From the NCBI GenBank assembly GCA_037042185.1, contig JAXQJY010000033.1, forward strand, positions 1,116,001 to 1,180,000: a DNA stretch of 64,000 nucleotides, read 5' to 3'. Position numbers and translations under genes: made by a program. The stretch comes from Sordariomycetes sp. S80-01Y. Taxonomy: Eukaryota > Ascomycota > Sordariomycetes. Numbering within the stretch: the stretch's first letter is position 1; each line of letters starts with the position of its first letter. Shown piece by piece: positions 54,930 through 64,000 of the stretch. The notes under the pieces are model-generated. The model did no database searches. It was not told where the DNA came from and worked only from the letters and a program-made list of their open reading frames with translations.

Positions 54930-56015
54930 ATGCTACGCAATCTCTTCAAGATGTCCGAATCCGCCGCCAAACGTATCAAAACCAACCCCTCCGCCCCCCT
55001 CATCGGCACCCACAATGGGCACTTCCACGCCGACGAGGCCCTCGCCGTGCACATGCTGCGCATGCTGCCCACCTATGCCGAGTCGCCCCTAGTGCGCACC
55101 CGCGACCCCAAGGTCCTCGAGACGTGCCACACCGTCGTCGACGTCGGCGGCGAGTACGACGCCGCGAAGAACCGCTACGACCACCACCAGCGCGGCTTCA
55201 CCACGACGTTCCCAGGCAGGCCGACCAAGCTGAGCAGCGCTGGCCTGGTGTTTAAGCACTTCGGCAAGGCCATCATTGCGCAGAAGCTGGGGCTGCCCAT
55301 AGTTAAGGATGGAGACGTTGCAAGTCCAGACGTGGACCTGCTGTACGGGAAGCTGTACGAGAACTTTGTCGAGGCCCTCGATGCTCACGACAACGGCATC
55401 TCCGTCTACGACCCCGCGGCCATTGCGGCTGCTGGTATCGAGAAGCGCTTCAGCGAGAGTGGCTTTGGCCTCGGTGCCATGGTCGGGCGTCTGAACCCCA
55501 ACTGGAACGACCCCAAACCCGAAGACCCCGCCGAGGCCCAGGCCGCCGAGGACGACAAGTTCTTGACCGCCAGCCACCGCATCGGCGAGGAGTTCGAGCG
55601 CGAGGTGGACTACTTCGCCAAGGTCTGGCTTCCTGCCCGCGCCGTCGTCCAACGCGCCTTCGACAAGCGCAAGGAGTTCGACCCTCAAGGGCGCGTTCTC
55701 GTCTTCGACGGGCAGTCCGTGCCTTGGAAGGACCACCTCTACTCTCTCGAGGGCGGTGAGGCTTCAACGCTCTATGTGCTCTACCCCGAGAAGCCCACAC
55801 CGGATGCCAAGTGGCGCATCCAGTGCGTGCCCGAGAGTAAGGACTCCTTTGTGAGCCGGAAGCCCCTGCCCGAGGCATGGAGGGGATTCAGGGACGAGGA
55901 GCTGGACAAGATCTCCGGCATCCCTGGCTGCGTTTTCGTGCATGCTGCTGGGTTCATTGGAGGCAACAAGACGTGGGAGGGCGCAAAGGCCATGGCCGCG
56001 AAGGCTTTGGAGTAA
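54930..56015 (+). CDS. MYG1 exonuclease
   Basis: Single-exon gene of 361 residues. The N-terminus MLRNLFKMSESAAKR is short, basic and hydrophobic and could be a mitochondrial presequence, with Met8 as an alternative start for a nuclear/cytosolic form. Metal-binding motifs: GTHNGHFHADEALA (residues 26-39) and YDHHQRGF with the DHH triad at 84-86. Other family blocks are LSSAGLVFKHFG, DAHDNGIS, FDGQSVPWKDHL and HAAGFIGGNKTW near the end. MYG1 proteins are DHH-family 3'-5' RNA exonucleases reported to act in both nucleolus and mitochondria to coordinate RNA processing. Length is typical. A small hairpin lies 58 nt past the stop. Confidence 0.93.
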   Translation: MLRNLFKMSESAAKRIKTNPSAPLIGTHNGHFHADEALAVHMLRMLPTYAESPLVRTRDPKVLETCHTVVDVGGEYDAAKNRYDHHQRGFTTTFPGRPTKLSSAGLVFKHFGKAIIAQKLGLPIVKDGDVASPDVDLLYGKLYENFVEALDAHDNGISVYDPAAIAAAGIEKRFSESGFGLGAMVGRLNPNWNDPKPEDPAEAQAAEDDKFLTASHRIGEEFEREVDYFAKVWLPARAVVQRAFDKRKEFDPQGRVLVFDGQSVPWKDHLYSLEGGEASTLYVLYPEKPTPDAKWRIQCVPESKDSFVSRKPLPEAWRGFRDEELDKISGIPGCVFVHAAGFIGGNKTWEGAKAMAAKALE

Positions 56016-56476
56016 AGACTTGTACGCAGAAAAGATTCATGAGTCGGGAATCATCCAGGGTTGCATTGGTTTCACTCTTCGGGTGAAGAGTCGGCGTTGG
56101 TGACATAGAAAAGTCTGATTTCTTCGGAACTGGCTACTAAGTAGCTAGGTCTAGATCTAACTAGACCTACAAAGCGCGGGTAACCTACTACCCGTAGGCT
56201 GAATACATCGCAAGCACCTCGTGTTACTGGCAGCATAACCCTCGTGTTTTCAGGTTCGCCCCTCCACAGGGCCTGCGCACCTCAGTCAAGAGCTTCATCA
56301 TGAGCTCTCAGGCAAATGGCATAAGTCCATATCCACAACGACTCGACATACCCGTCAACGCCAACCGAGTCAAACCAAGTTCATTTAGCAAAGCAACGGT
56401 ACCGCTCTCGAGGGACCAATATCTCTGTCCGTCCGTTTTTCCTCTGACATTTGGCCGAGGTGGGGTGGTTATTTAT
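56016..56476. other. Convergent 3' region, MYG1 and endosulfine
   Basis: About 460 bp between two convergent genes, holding both 3' untranslated regions. It contains a 7-bp stem hairpin (56074-56080 with 56085-56091, loop GGGT) and several CTAGATC/CTAGACC near-repeats around 56145-56170. Confidence 0.5.
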
Positions 56477-57111
56477 CTACCGACGAATGGGAATACCTTC
56501 GCCAGCGGCAAGTGGCTCGCTACCATCCTTCTTAGCCTCAGGGGCCTCAACGTCATCAGCGCTCGTCTCCCTCTGCAAGAAGCTGCTCTCCTTGATGGGA
56601 CTACCGGCTTGGATTCCAGGGACGCTGCCGTGGTGCGCGTGCTTGGGGAAGCTTCCATTCTGCGGTTGCGCGGCAGGGCCAGCCCCAGGAGCGGAACCGG
56701 CCGAGGAGGACGAGTTGCTCGAGTTGACGTTGCTAACGGGCGAGGACAGATGGGGGATGTTCTCAGCCACAGGGTGCTCGGAGCCTACAGCACCAGCGTC
56801 GATGCCATCGCCCTTGCCGGCCTTGGACATGGCGTAGTCGCCGGAGTCGAAGTACTTGCGGTCCTTGAGGTGCTTGGCGAAGTGATCGGAGCGAGAGGGG
56901 AGCTTGCCGTAAAGACGGAAGAGGCGCTGCTCCTCAGGGGAGAGGGACTGTGCTAGTTAGCCCTTGCTCGGGGTCACCACTGCTCGTTTCGCGGGCCGCA
57001 TGGTGAAGTTGGCGGCGACCGTGGGTCCAATGTTGAAGATTATGAGGGCGGTTCCAGACCGGGAAGCGGGCTTACCTTGACGTCGACCTTGTTCTTCTGA
57101 TGAGGATTCAT
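56477..57111 (-). CDS. Endosulfine (Igo1/ENSA-ARPP19 family)
   Basis: Exons 57076-57111 and 56477-56947 (intron 128 bp, GTAAGC...GCACAG) give 168 residues. The conserved core is LSPEEQRLFRLYGKLPSRSDHF, then DRKYFDSGDYAM, with the phosphorylatable serine at about residue 47 in FDSGDY. Family role: phosphorylation of that serine by Greatwall/Rim15 kinases turns endosulfine into an inhibitor of PP2A-B55, linking nutrient state (TORC1) to cell cycle exit and quiescence. The C-terminal about 110 residues are Ser/Gly/Pro-rich and probably disordered, a longer tail than in animals but common in filamentous fungi. The small first exon MNPHQKNKVDVK is supported by a clean donor. Confidence 0.92.
56948..57075 (-). 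other. Endosulfine intron
   Basis: 128 bp, GTAAGC donor and GCACAG acceptor with an upstream GCTAAC branch sequence. Phase 0. Confidence 0.85.
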
Positions 57112-59063
57112 CGTCGCGATAGATTTCGGACTCGTCTCTTGGTGTATAGATGTGTGTGTGATGCGTCGTAGAGGCTCAGCTGCGTCCAACCACCTAGATG
57201 GCGAGCTGACTAGCTCGGGATAGTTGGGCAGCGCTGGTGGAGTGCTTCGGGCAGCTTTGAATGAAGTTTCGTCGTCGCAGGTCGTGGGTTCACAAGTAGT
57301 CGATGAGGTACCGTGGCAGCAAGGCGGGGGAAGAGGTGCGATGGAATGAAAGTTCGGCCGGCAGGGACAGTGTGCTATTGCTCGACGGTGCAGTGGTGGG
57401 TGTTGGAGGTTGGAGGTTGGAGGCGCGTGGTGCCAGTCAGTGTAGTGGAGGGATCGAGGTCGGATTGGCGGGGTCGACACCAGTGGCAGTGGGTGGCAGT
57501 GGGCTCAGGCTGTTACGGTTTCGGCTCAGCGTGCGGGCGCGGGATGGACCTCGAGTGCCGGCTATGATTGGTGATGCTCTGCTTGCTGTGACGATTATCT
57601 CAGGTACCTAATGAGACGGCGGCATCAAGCTCGTTTCTTTCTTTTCTTCCTGCTGTTGTCGTAGTCTCTTGTTGCGATGGTCCTCCTGAGGTCCCGGCAA
57701 GGGTTGAGGTATGACCTCATCGGGCCAACCTCACTCTCAGTTCCCGCCAGACATCTCGAAACTGCACCCCCTTGGCTCCACTTGAGTCACCATTGCACTG
57801 GCACTGGCAGGCAAGTCTTCCCTCAAAGATCGACAACAACATCCATCACTTCAAGCCTGGCGGCCACGCTGTGCACCCTGGTCGGAGCCGAACCACAACA
57901 TATCCAGCGCTGCCTTTGTTTATCGGAAACGCTTCGCAGCTGTGACCGTCGTGATTGCGAAATGTACCATCAGATCAGCTGACGGATCGACATGCCAATC
58001 CAGGTTCTTCTTCGCGGCATGGCCTACGGTGTGATGGGATGTGAGGAATTGCTTTTGTTCGCGATTCCTCGCAAACTCGTGGGATAAGCCTGATACAGCT
58101 GAGATCCTTGGGACATTCCGCTAGCGAAGCTGGCGCACCTCGAATTAGCATGTCCCCTCGAATACTCCCAACATGGTTCCCACGCCTGGAAGACCCTGCA
58201 GCCCCCCAAGCCCGCTCAAGCTGTTCCGACAATGTAGAAAGTCACATGGTTGTGCCCGCCAATCGTATCTCGACGGATGTACACCCTGTCACAGCCACTC
58301 CATTCTCGACCCTGAAGAACCAAGCATTTCACAAAGCTAGTCACCCGTGCAGACTGAGAATGCCGATACGACACTATTCCGAGAAGCAGAGACCGTCACG
58401 TGTTATTCTCCTTCTAGGTAACTCTGGACTGGCGTTCTCCAACCAGTCACCTACGTTAGACTGCCGCCGAAACTGAACCAGGGCTATGGCGCCGAAGTCA
58501 ATTCAGTGCCGACTGAAGGGACCAGTCTTCAGCCCCCTTTCTGACTGGTTGGCATGAAAGGGAAGACGAGATGAGGGCCCGACTTTCACTGGGTGCAATG
58601 CGCACCCCTCTTTCCAAACCGTCGCAACATTGTGGAATGACTCACAAAAACCCTACCTCTTCTTGTAACTGCCGTTGTTTATTGTTGAAGGCGAACACTG
58701 ACCATCGTATGTTGGGCCGCTCGCAGCTTATGACAGTTTTCGTCGTACGCTTGACTGGAAGCCACCACAGATGGCGGGCAACGTTCTCATAGCTTGGGGA
58801 CTGTGTGGTTCGGAATGGGTCACGCCAGTGCCTGAGGTAGAATAGCCGACTAGAATCTATGACTGAGCTAACCTTCTGAAAGTAGCGAGAGTTGTTTTCA
58901 CTTGTTAGCCCCCAAGGAAACCATACACAAAAGCATAGGATACTGCTACTTGGATGTGTTGATAACATTGGCTTTGTACTAGCTAAAACCATACAACAGC
59001 TAACATCACAGCAAATTTCCTACACATCGGATGATGCAAGCTCCTGATACGTGGCTACTGAGC
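57112..59063. other. 1.95-kb intergenic region
   Basis: Endosulfine promoter on the left, rich in TGG/GGTGG near 57320-57490 with GTTGGAGG and GGCAGTG repeats. No gene is supportable to 59063, where the CON-6 gene ends. Confidence 0.5.
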
Positions 59064-59365
59064 TTAGGAGCCCATCTGGTTGAGACGCTCCTTTGCATCC
59101 TGTTTGGCCTCATCGCTGACCTTGGGATTGTTTACAGTCCTGTGAAGCTTAGTAAAGGATTGGGACGTAAGTGTCAAAGAGCTTACGCCTTCAACCCGCC
59201 AGCAACATTGTTCGGGTTCTTGTCCTGGTTGTCGTCGGCCTTGGGGACATCTCCGCCGTCGAACTGCTCATTGAGCACCTGCTTGGAGTGCTCCTTGCTC
59301 TCCTGGGAGGTGTTGGGGTTGTTGATGTTGGCCTTGTGGCCGCCGGCAACTTGAGCCTCAGACAT
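59064..59365 (-). CDS. con-6: Conidiation-specific protein 6 (CON-6), two repeats
   Basis: Exons 59187-59365 and 59064-59139 (intron 47 bp, GTAAGC...CACAG, splitting an alanine codon) give 84 residues. Two Con-6 repeats are visible: GGHKANINNPNTSQESKEHSKQVL and, across the intron, NVAGGLKATVNNPKVSDEAKQDAKERL, each with the GGxKAxxNNPxxSxEAK pattern. The protein is small, hydrophilic and disordered. Family knowledge: con-6 in Neurospora is expressed late in conidiation and the protein persists in dormant spores. Ending translation at the intron instead would truncate the second repeat. Confidence 0.92.
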
Positions 59366-61125
59366 GTTGATGGGTGGTTCGATTAAATGGCTGGTTGTTC
59401 TTGGAGTTGTTGCGGTGGAGGAGATTGTGGGAGTTGATGAAGAAACAGCGAAGGAAGGTCGGAGGTGAAGCCCTTCTTATAGATGCCTCCATGCTGTCTG
59501 ATAGCAGCTCATCGACCGATGCCAAACGGCTCCGTGTGTGTAGCCTAAGATCATTGACGACATCATCTTACTAGCAACCAGCCTGGTCAAGCAGAGCCAT
59601 CTTCCTCATTCCCGTCTTCGGTGATGGCAGATCACTGGCCGCTCCTGTACTACGATCATTGACGTCGTTAATGGTCTGCATGAGACATTGAACAAGGGGG
59701 AAGCTCCCAGCGACGCGGGGAGAACAGGGACGTTGGTGGCGTAGCCAGGCAGATTATGGGCTGTTCATTCGTCCGGAGGAATTGGTTCCTGTAAGCAACA
59801 AATGGGCTTTGGCCGAGGCGGTCTAGCTCATCAAGTCGTCGATAGCAGTTCTGTGAGTATCGTGAATGCTGCCCAACATATGCCGGTCCTTCTCTTTCCG
59901 CGCGTTTGCTGGCAAGATGTGGAGCGATCAAGAGCTTCATGTGCACTTGAGCATAGCTGACACTCAGCAAGCGACCTTCATCTGTGAGCTAGGAGGCAGG
60001 AAAGAAGGGTCAAGCATAGCCATTGAACATCCAGTTGCCCTTTTGCTAGACAGGAACATCTTGCCATGTAGTCGCCGGAGCTGCTGATTGAACCTCAATG
60101 CATGGCGATACCAAGCCCCACGCGGACAAGTTGAGCTAACGGTCCATATGCTCCGGGCCATGCGATCTGACTGGGGGATAGTGCTGGCAAATCCCGATCT
60201 ACAAGGTCGATAGGCATGCCGAAAAGCAATGTCATGTTTCGGCTGACGGGTAGCGGCCTTGAAACCAGGGGTCTGAGCCGCATCATGATTCATCACGAGG
60301 GTTCGGGACGCTGGAAAACGCGTTGAGGAACCCCAGCCTTGATGGGGTGACGCGAATGTGACGCGAGGCTACGTGACCCGAATCCGTTAAACCTGTGCAT
60401 CTTCGAACATATCCCCTTCCATTTGTTGCTTACAAGATCGTGACATTGCGTAGTGCTCACACCAGGTTCAACGCACGCAGCGGATAGCCATAGGGGCGCA
60501 TGTACTTTTCAAGCACAATCAGAGTGAGCACCGGTCATACAGACGTACCCAATTAGCATTTACGACGTCCGGAAGGCCAGAGTTGCTCAGGGGGTAAAAT
60601 CGCTTCGTTCCGCACCGTGATCGTAGCCAACATCCAATAAGATGTGCCTTGCCAGAGCATCGCTTGATCGACATTTGGCATCTCAGGATTAACCGAACGC
60701 GGTGCATTCATAGCAAGGCTGCGTTCCGTGGATCAGGTTGACAAGAATGAAATAGACTGAGAGCGACGATGATGATGCTCTCGATAACGAGGAGCTCGAG
60801 ATCTCCAGAACCAGTCAAGGGATTGACTGAAGAGGTGAAAGCGGGTCTCAGCCACGGATTGTGGCTCGAGCCGTGCCGCAGGTGTGTTGGGCGCCACACC
60901 GTCTCCTGCACATCGGAGAAGGAGGCTGAGCAGAGGAACGTCGACACCACCTTTCCCATCCCAAGGCTCAACTCAATCAGCTCGCGCAGGCCATTGGAGA
61001 CGACTCACACCACAGCATCTGACACATTACATTGCAGCGCGTCGCACAAGCACTCTCTACATCTTTCAGGAGCTTCAGCTTGTCACCCTCCAGTCTTCCG
61101 GCGAGTCCAGCAGACCGCATCCGCC
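59366..61125. promoter_or_regulatory. Divergent intergenic region, CON-6 / TMEM234-like
   Basis: About 1.76 kb without a supportable gene. The part just left of 59500 is the probable developmentally regulated CON-6 promoter. The plus-strand frame of the TMEM234-like gene is open upstream to 60769 only as leader-like sequence. Confidence 0.45.
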
Positions 61126-61714
61126 ATGGCCGAGGACAAGCCCCCGGTCTTCAACTACATCCTCAGCTTCATCCTCGTCGGACTTGCCTGGGGATTCACA
61201 ACACCTTTCATTCGACGCGCTGCGCGCACTCACAACCCCCCTGCGCATGCTACGCTGGACGACCCAGCTGTCAAGAACAGCTGGGTCAAGAGCAAAGTGT
61301 ACGGCATCTTCTTCACCGTGATCGACTTGTTGAGGAACCCGCGATATGCAGTTCCATTGCTGCTGAACCTGACTGGCAGTGTCTGGTTCTTCCTGTTGAT
61401 TGGGCAAGCTGGTGAGTCGATTCTGCTGTGTGGCCTAGGGTCTAAGACCCGCAGCCGGCTCTCTTGAGCGAGGACCGAAGTGCTGACCCATTGTTCCAAC
61501 AACAGAGCTGAGCTTGACTGTTCCTATTGTCAACACGATGGCTTTCTTGTTCACCGTGGTGGGTGAATGGTACGTCGAGAAGAAAGTCATCAGCAGAGGT
61601 GAGATTCAGTCAGGCCAACGTAATATTTCGAAGAGCTGACGAGTATCAGATACTGCCGTTGGCATGGCCCTATCTCTAGTTGGCATTGGTCTGTGCGTTA
61701 AGAGCAAGCAGTAG
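61126..61714 (+). CDS. TMEM234-like small membrane protein
   Basis: Exons 61126-61411, 61506-61598 and 61650-61714 give 147 residues. Four hydrophobic segments are visible: FNYILSFILVGLAWGFTTPF, then AVPLLLNLTGSVWFFLLIG, then TVPIVNTMAFLFTVVGEW, then AVGMALSLVGIGLCV, with a lysine-rich tail VKSKQ. The order and the sequences GLAWGFTTPFIRRA, NLTGS and VPIVN fit the TMEM234 family, related to the drug/metabolite transporter (EamA) fold. Function is unknown. Splice sites are standard and keep phase. Confidence 0.85.
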
Positions 61715-62073
61715 GGGTCGCAAAGCTCTAGACTAGTAATTGCCAATCTGTCAATCTGTTGAGAATCCTCCAGCCTCGTTCGCGACAGCGCAACTTTCCA
61801 GCCATTGACTCAGGGAACGTCATGGTACGGAGCTGCCAACGCACCTGGAGTCAGCGGTGAAGAGGTCTTGATTTGAATGATTTTCTGCGCCAGGCAGTCT
61901 ATTATTAACTTGGCCCCGTCTATAGCAATGATTATCCCAGCACCGACGCTGCGGCAAAAGCAAAATCCGACAAAAGTCTAACCAAGCGTACCCATGCATT
62001 TATGCCCTTTTAATGATCCCCAATTCCAAGTATACCCATTCTGAGAAAAAGCAAACAGACCTCGCTTCCCGCA
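61715..62073. other. Convergent 3' region, TMEM234-like and unknown gene
   Basis: About 360 bp, AT-richer, no gene. It holds the 3' ends of two convergent genes. Confidence 0.5.
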
Positions 62074-62941
62074 TCACCGTCGAGCCCGCAACCACCGCAG
62101 CACAGCCCGCAAACTTGGATCTTCGGCCGTCCAGCGGCACATGGTCATGTCAGAGGTCGCGAGCTCGGTGTAGACGGCCTCATCCGTGATGGCCGAGAGC
62201 TCCTAGAGCGTGTCAATATTGGGAACTTTGCGATCTTATCAACCTCGTGACTCACAGTTCGCAATTGGACGTCGCAGGCTTGAAGTGAAGCGCGGTTCCG
62301 CGCGTTCGGGCGTCCCCCCTGGAGGACTTGGTCCCGCCATTCAATCCACCTTTGCGCGGCTGCTTGCCGTAGATAGATCTTTTGGCCCTCGTGGCGCCGC
62401 GCGTAGGCGTCCAGAAGAACTCTGCTTGGAATCAACAAAAAGAGCCCCCAGGGGCGCGGCCAGAGATGGGAAACCTACTGTTTTAGCTCCGCCTTGCGCT
62501 GTTCTTCCTCTCCACCACCCGGCTCCGGGACGCTTGTGTCTGCGGCGCACTCGAGAATGTGTTGGCCGTCGATGGCACACTGCCGAAGGGCTGCCCAGCC
62601 CTCGGTGTAGTGGTCCTCTGAATCCTGGGGCTCGGTGGGCACGGCGGCAATGTAGTACTGGAGGGTGCGAAAGTCGTCCAATATCTCTGCTACCCGTGCC
62701 GTTCGAAAGTCATTCACTGGCGCCGAGGTCAGTACTCCCCGGGCGGGTTGATCCCCCGTCAAAGAGGGATGCTGGGACGCGATGACATACATCCGTCCAT
62801 GCTATTTTGCAGGTGAAGCCGTAGCGCGAACATCGGCAGTAGACGATGGGACAAGTGAAGAACGAAGAAGAAGATGCCACTGACGCCAAGAATCACGAAA
62901 AGTCTGCTGCTCGGAGTCAGGCGAGTTGCGGAAGCTCGACC
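62074..62941 (-). CDS. Unrecognised protein with N-terminal membrane anchor (5' end uncertain)
   Basis: Four exons can be chained: 62791-62941, 62479-62716, 62256-62424 and 62074-62202, with introns of 74, 54 and 53 bp (GTATGT, GTAGGT, GTGAGT donors) all in phase, giving about 228 residues. The N-terminal part has SSRLFVILGVSGIFFFVLHL, a single membrane segment or signal anchor, followed by a basic stretch and then a soluble helical domain (ARVAEILDDFRTLQYYI, then LDAYARRHEGQKIYLRQAAAQRW). The frame begins after a TAG that could be the end of an intron; a candidate first exon, MAHTMDSCI at 63095-63121 with donor GTGAGG, would join in phase. I do not recognise the family. Confidence 0.55.
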
Positions 62942-64000
62942 CTAACCTTCTGTATATACTCTCCATCTCGGAGTCCGGCTAGGGGTGGTCAACGTGCAAT
63001 CTCGAATGGAGAAGTGTAGAGGCTCGGTTGAGCCCGTGGAAAAGTCTCAATAGGAAATCGATCTGTGTCGCCGGCGGCGTCGGCGGAACCTCACGATGCA
63101 AGAATCCATCGTGTGAGCCATTTCGCAAGGGGGAACATGCAATCTACGGCTTGTTATACGGCGACAAGGCCACAGTATCAGCTGCCATCGAGCAGCCGCC
63201 CAGCACCAACGAGAGTCGTTCCCGCGACCTCCACCAGGGAAATGGGCTTGCGGGAAGGCTTCAGAATGAAGGAAACCACGGACATTGGGCTTGCGGATCG
63301 GAGCGAAGCCCAGCTCGGCCGGTGTCGAAGCCTCGTCCAACCGCGTGGCCGCAGCAGCCCTACTGGGAGAGCAACGGTGGGAACTTGACGGCCGCCCCCC
63401 CTCCCTCCCTACCTCACCCGTAGGCAGAGCCCTGCAGGGCGAGGAGTTAGGGAGCTTTCCCCAATGGCTTACGGTGCTTCAGAGGGAGAGAGGGCTGTGT
63501 TGGGGTAGCTCTCGGGCGTTCTGGATGGTCTGGCTCTGGTGAGGCTGGGACGGTGGTCACTCAGCTAACGTGATGCCGTTCTGTCTTATAAGTCTTTGCC
63601 TTATGGGGCAATCGGACGTGCATAGCGCCATGCGAGGCATGCAGTCCGGCAGCCAATAGGCATCGCCACAGCCCACTGAGCCGTTGCAGTGGTGAGCTGA
63701 GAAGGCTTTGGGACTGCGGCATTGGATGCTTGTCAATCAACTGGGGTGGAGGATTCCCCAAATTAAATCTGCGACACTTCTTAGTCTCCTTTGTCGAAAT
63801 TTCAACAATGGAGACGCACGATGTGGGTGGTGACGTTGTGTTTGAGGTTCTTCGAGGCCCCCCCCTTTTTGAATCTCAGGCTGCCACGGGCTGCCAGAGG
63901 CCTGGACCGCCGGCCTCCGGTTCCACCTGTTCCTGACGTTGCACTAATTCCTCCCGTTTCTGCATCTTCCCGACGGAGGTTTGTGCACGTTGGTCTCGTA
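62942..64000. other. Window edge, no supported gene
   Basis: May contain the first exon of the preceding gene (63095-63121). Other frames up to 131 codons show no domain or splice support. A gene cut by the right edge cannot be excluded. Confidence 0.45.

Noticed and set aside
55089-55736. 215-codon antisense frame over MYG1
   Set aside because: Shadow of a GC-rich, strongly codon-biased gene; its valine/leucine/glycine pattern mirrors the sense codons.
62475-62792. Reading the 62.5-62.8 kb frame as a complete 105-residue protein starting MYVIASQ
   Set aside because: That ATG lies within the GTATGT donor region of an in-phase intron; splicing links the hydrophobic anchor upstream to the helical domain and gives a more coherent product.

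Overview
The window is nuclear DNA of a filamentous ascomycete, most likely a sordariomycete. The evidence is many genes with 45-65 bp GT...AG introns, a two-repeat CON-6 conidiation protein, an NsdD/SUB-1-type GATA factor, a group II (GNA-2-like) G-alpha subunit, secreted pectin lyase and GH3 beta-glucosidase genes, and intron-bearing tRNA-Gln genes. I assigned no species. All gene models were built by hand from reading frames, splice signals and family patterns; no alignments or database searches were run.

Layout. 1.3-12.7 kb is gene dense: a TINA/Msd1-like (NIMA-interacting, SSX2IP/ADIP family) coiled-coil protein (-), an F-box/ankyrin protein (+), a secreted PL1 pectin lyase (-), the rRNA-processing factor RRP7 (-), a MOSC domain fused to a flavin reductase and a [2Fe-2S] domain (-), and a second F-box protein (-). 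12.8-22.5 kb is a gene desert with one protein-like fragment near 14.2-14.6 kb. 22.5-25.6 kb holds the nsdD/sub-1 GATA factor behind a long low-complexity leader. 25.6-30.0 kb is microsatellite-rich non-coding DNA. 30.0-38.7 kb has glutamate-cysteine ligase (-), a GH3 beta-glucosidase (-) whose first intron carries a 15-bp repeat, and an OBAP/DUF1264 protein (+). After another gap, 41.9-52.8 kb is a plus-strand housekeeping block: G-alpha, spermidine synthase, a Nup2/Nup61-type nucleoporin with a Ran-binding domain, and gamma-tubulin. 53.4-62.9 kb holds a small hydrophilic protein, two tRNA-Gln(CTG) genes, a MYG1 exonuclease, an endosulfine (Igo1-type), CON-6, a TMEM234-like membrane protein and an unrecognised probable type II membrane protein.

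Functional themes. Two spindle-pole/microtubule-organising genes (TINA-like and gamma-tubulin) lie in the same window. Development and nutrient signalling are represented by nsdD, the G-alpha, the endosulfine and CON-6; glutathione and polyamine synthesis by glutamate-cysteine ligase and spermidine synthase; plant-polysaccharide breakdown by the pectin lyase and the beta-glucosidase. This is ordinary eukaryotic gene mixing, not a biosynthetic cluster. I recognised no transposon, virus-like element or CRISPR array.

The most notable signals are a 406-bp spermidine synthase intron with a strong inverted repeat, the in-frame 15-bp repeat in the beta-glucosidase intron, the MOSC-reductase-ferredoxin fusion, the 8- and 11-nt first coding exons, the orphan membrane protein at 62 kb, and the two tRNA-Gln copies that covary in their stems while carrying unrelated introns.
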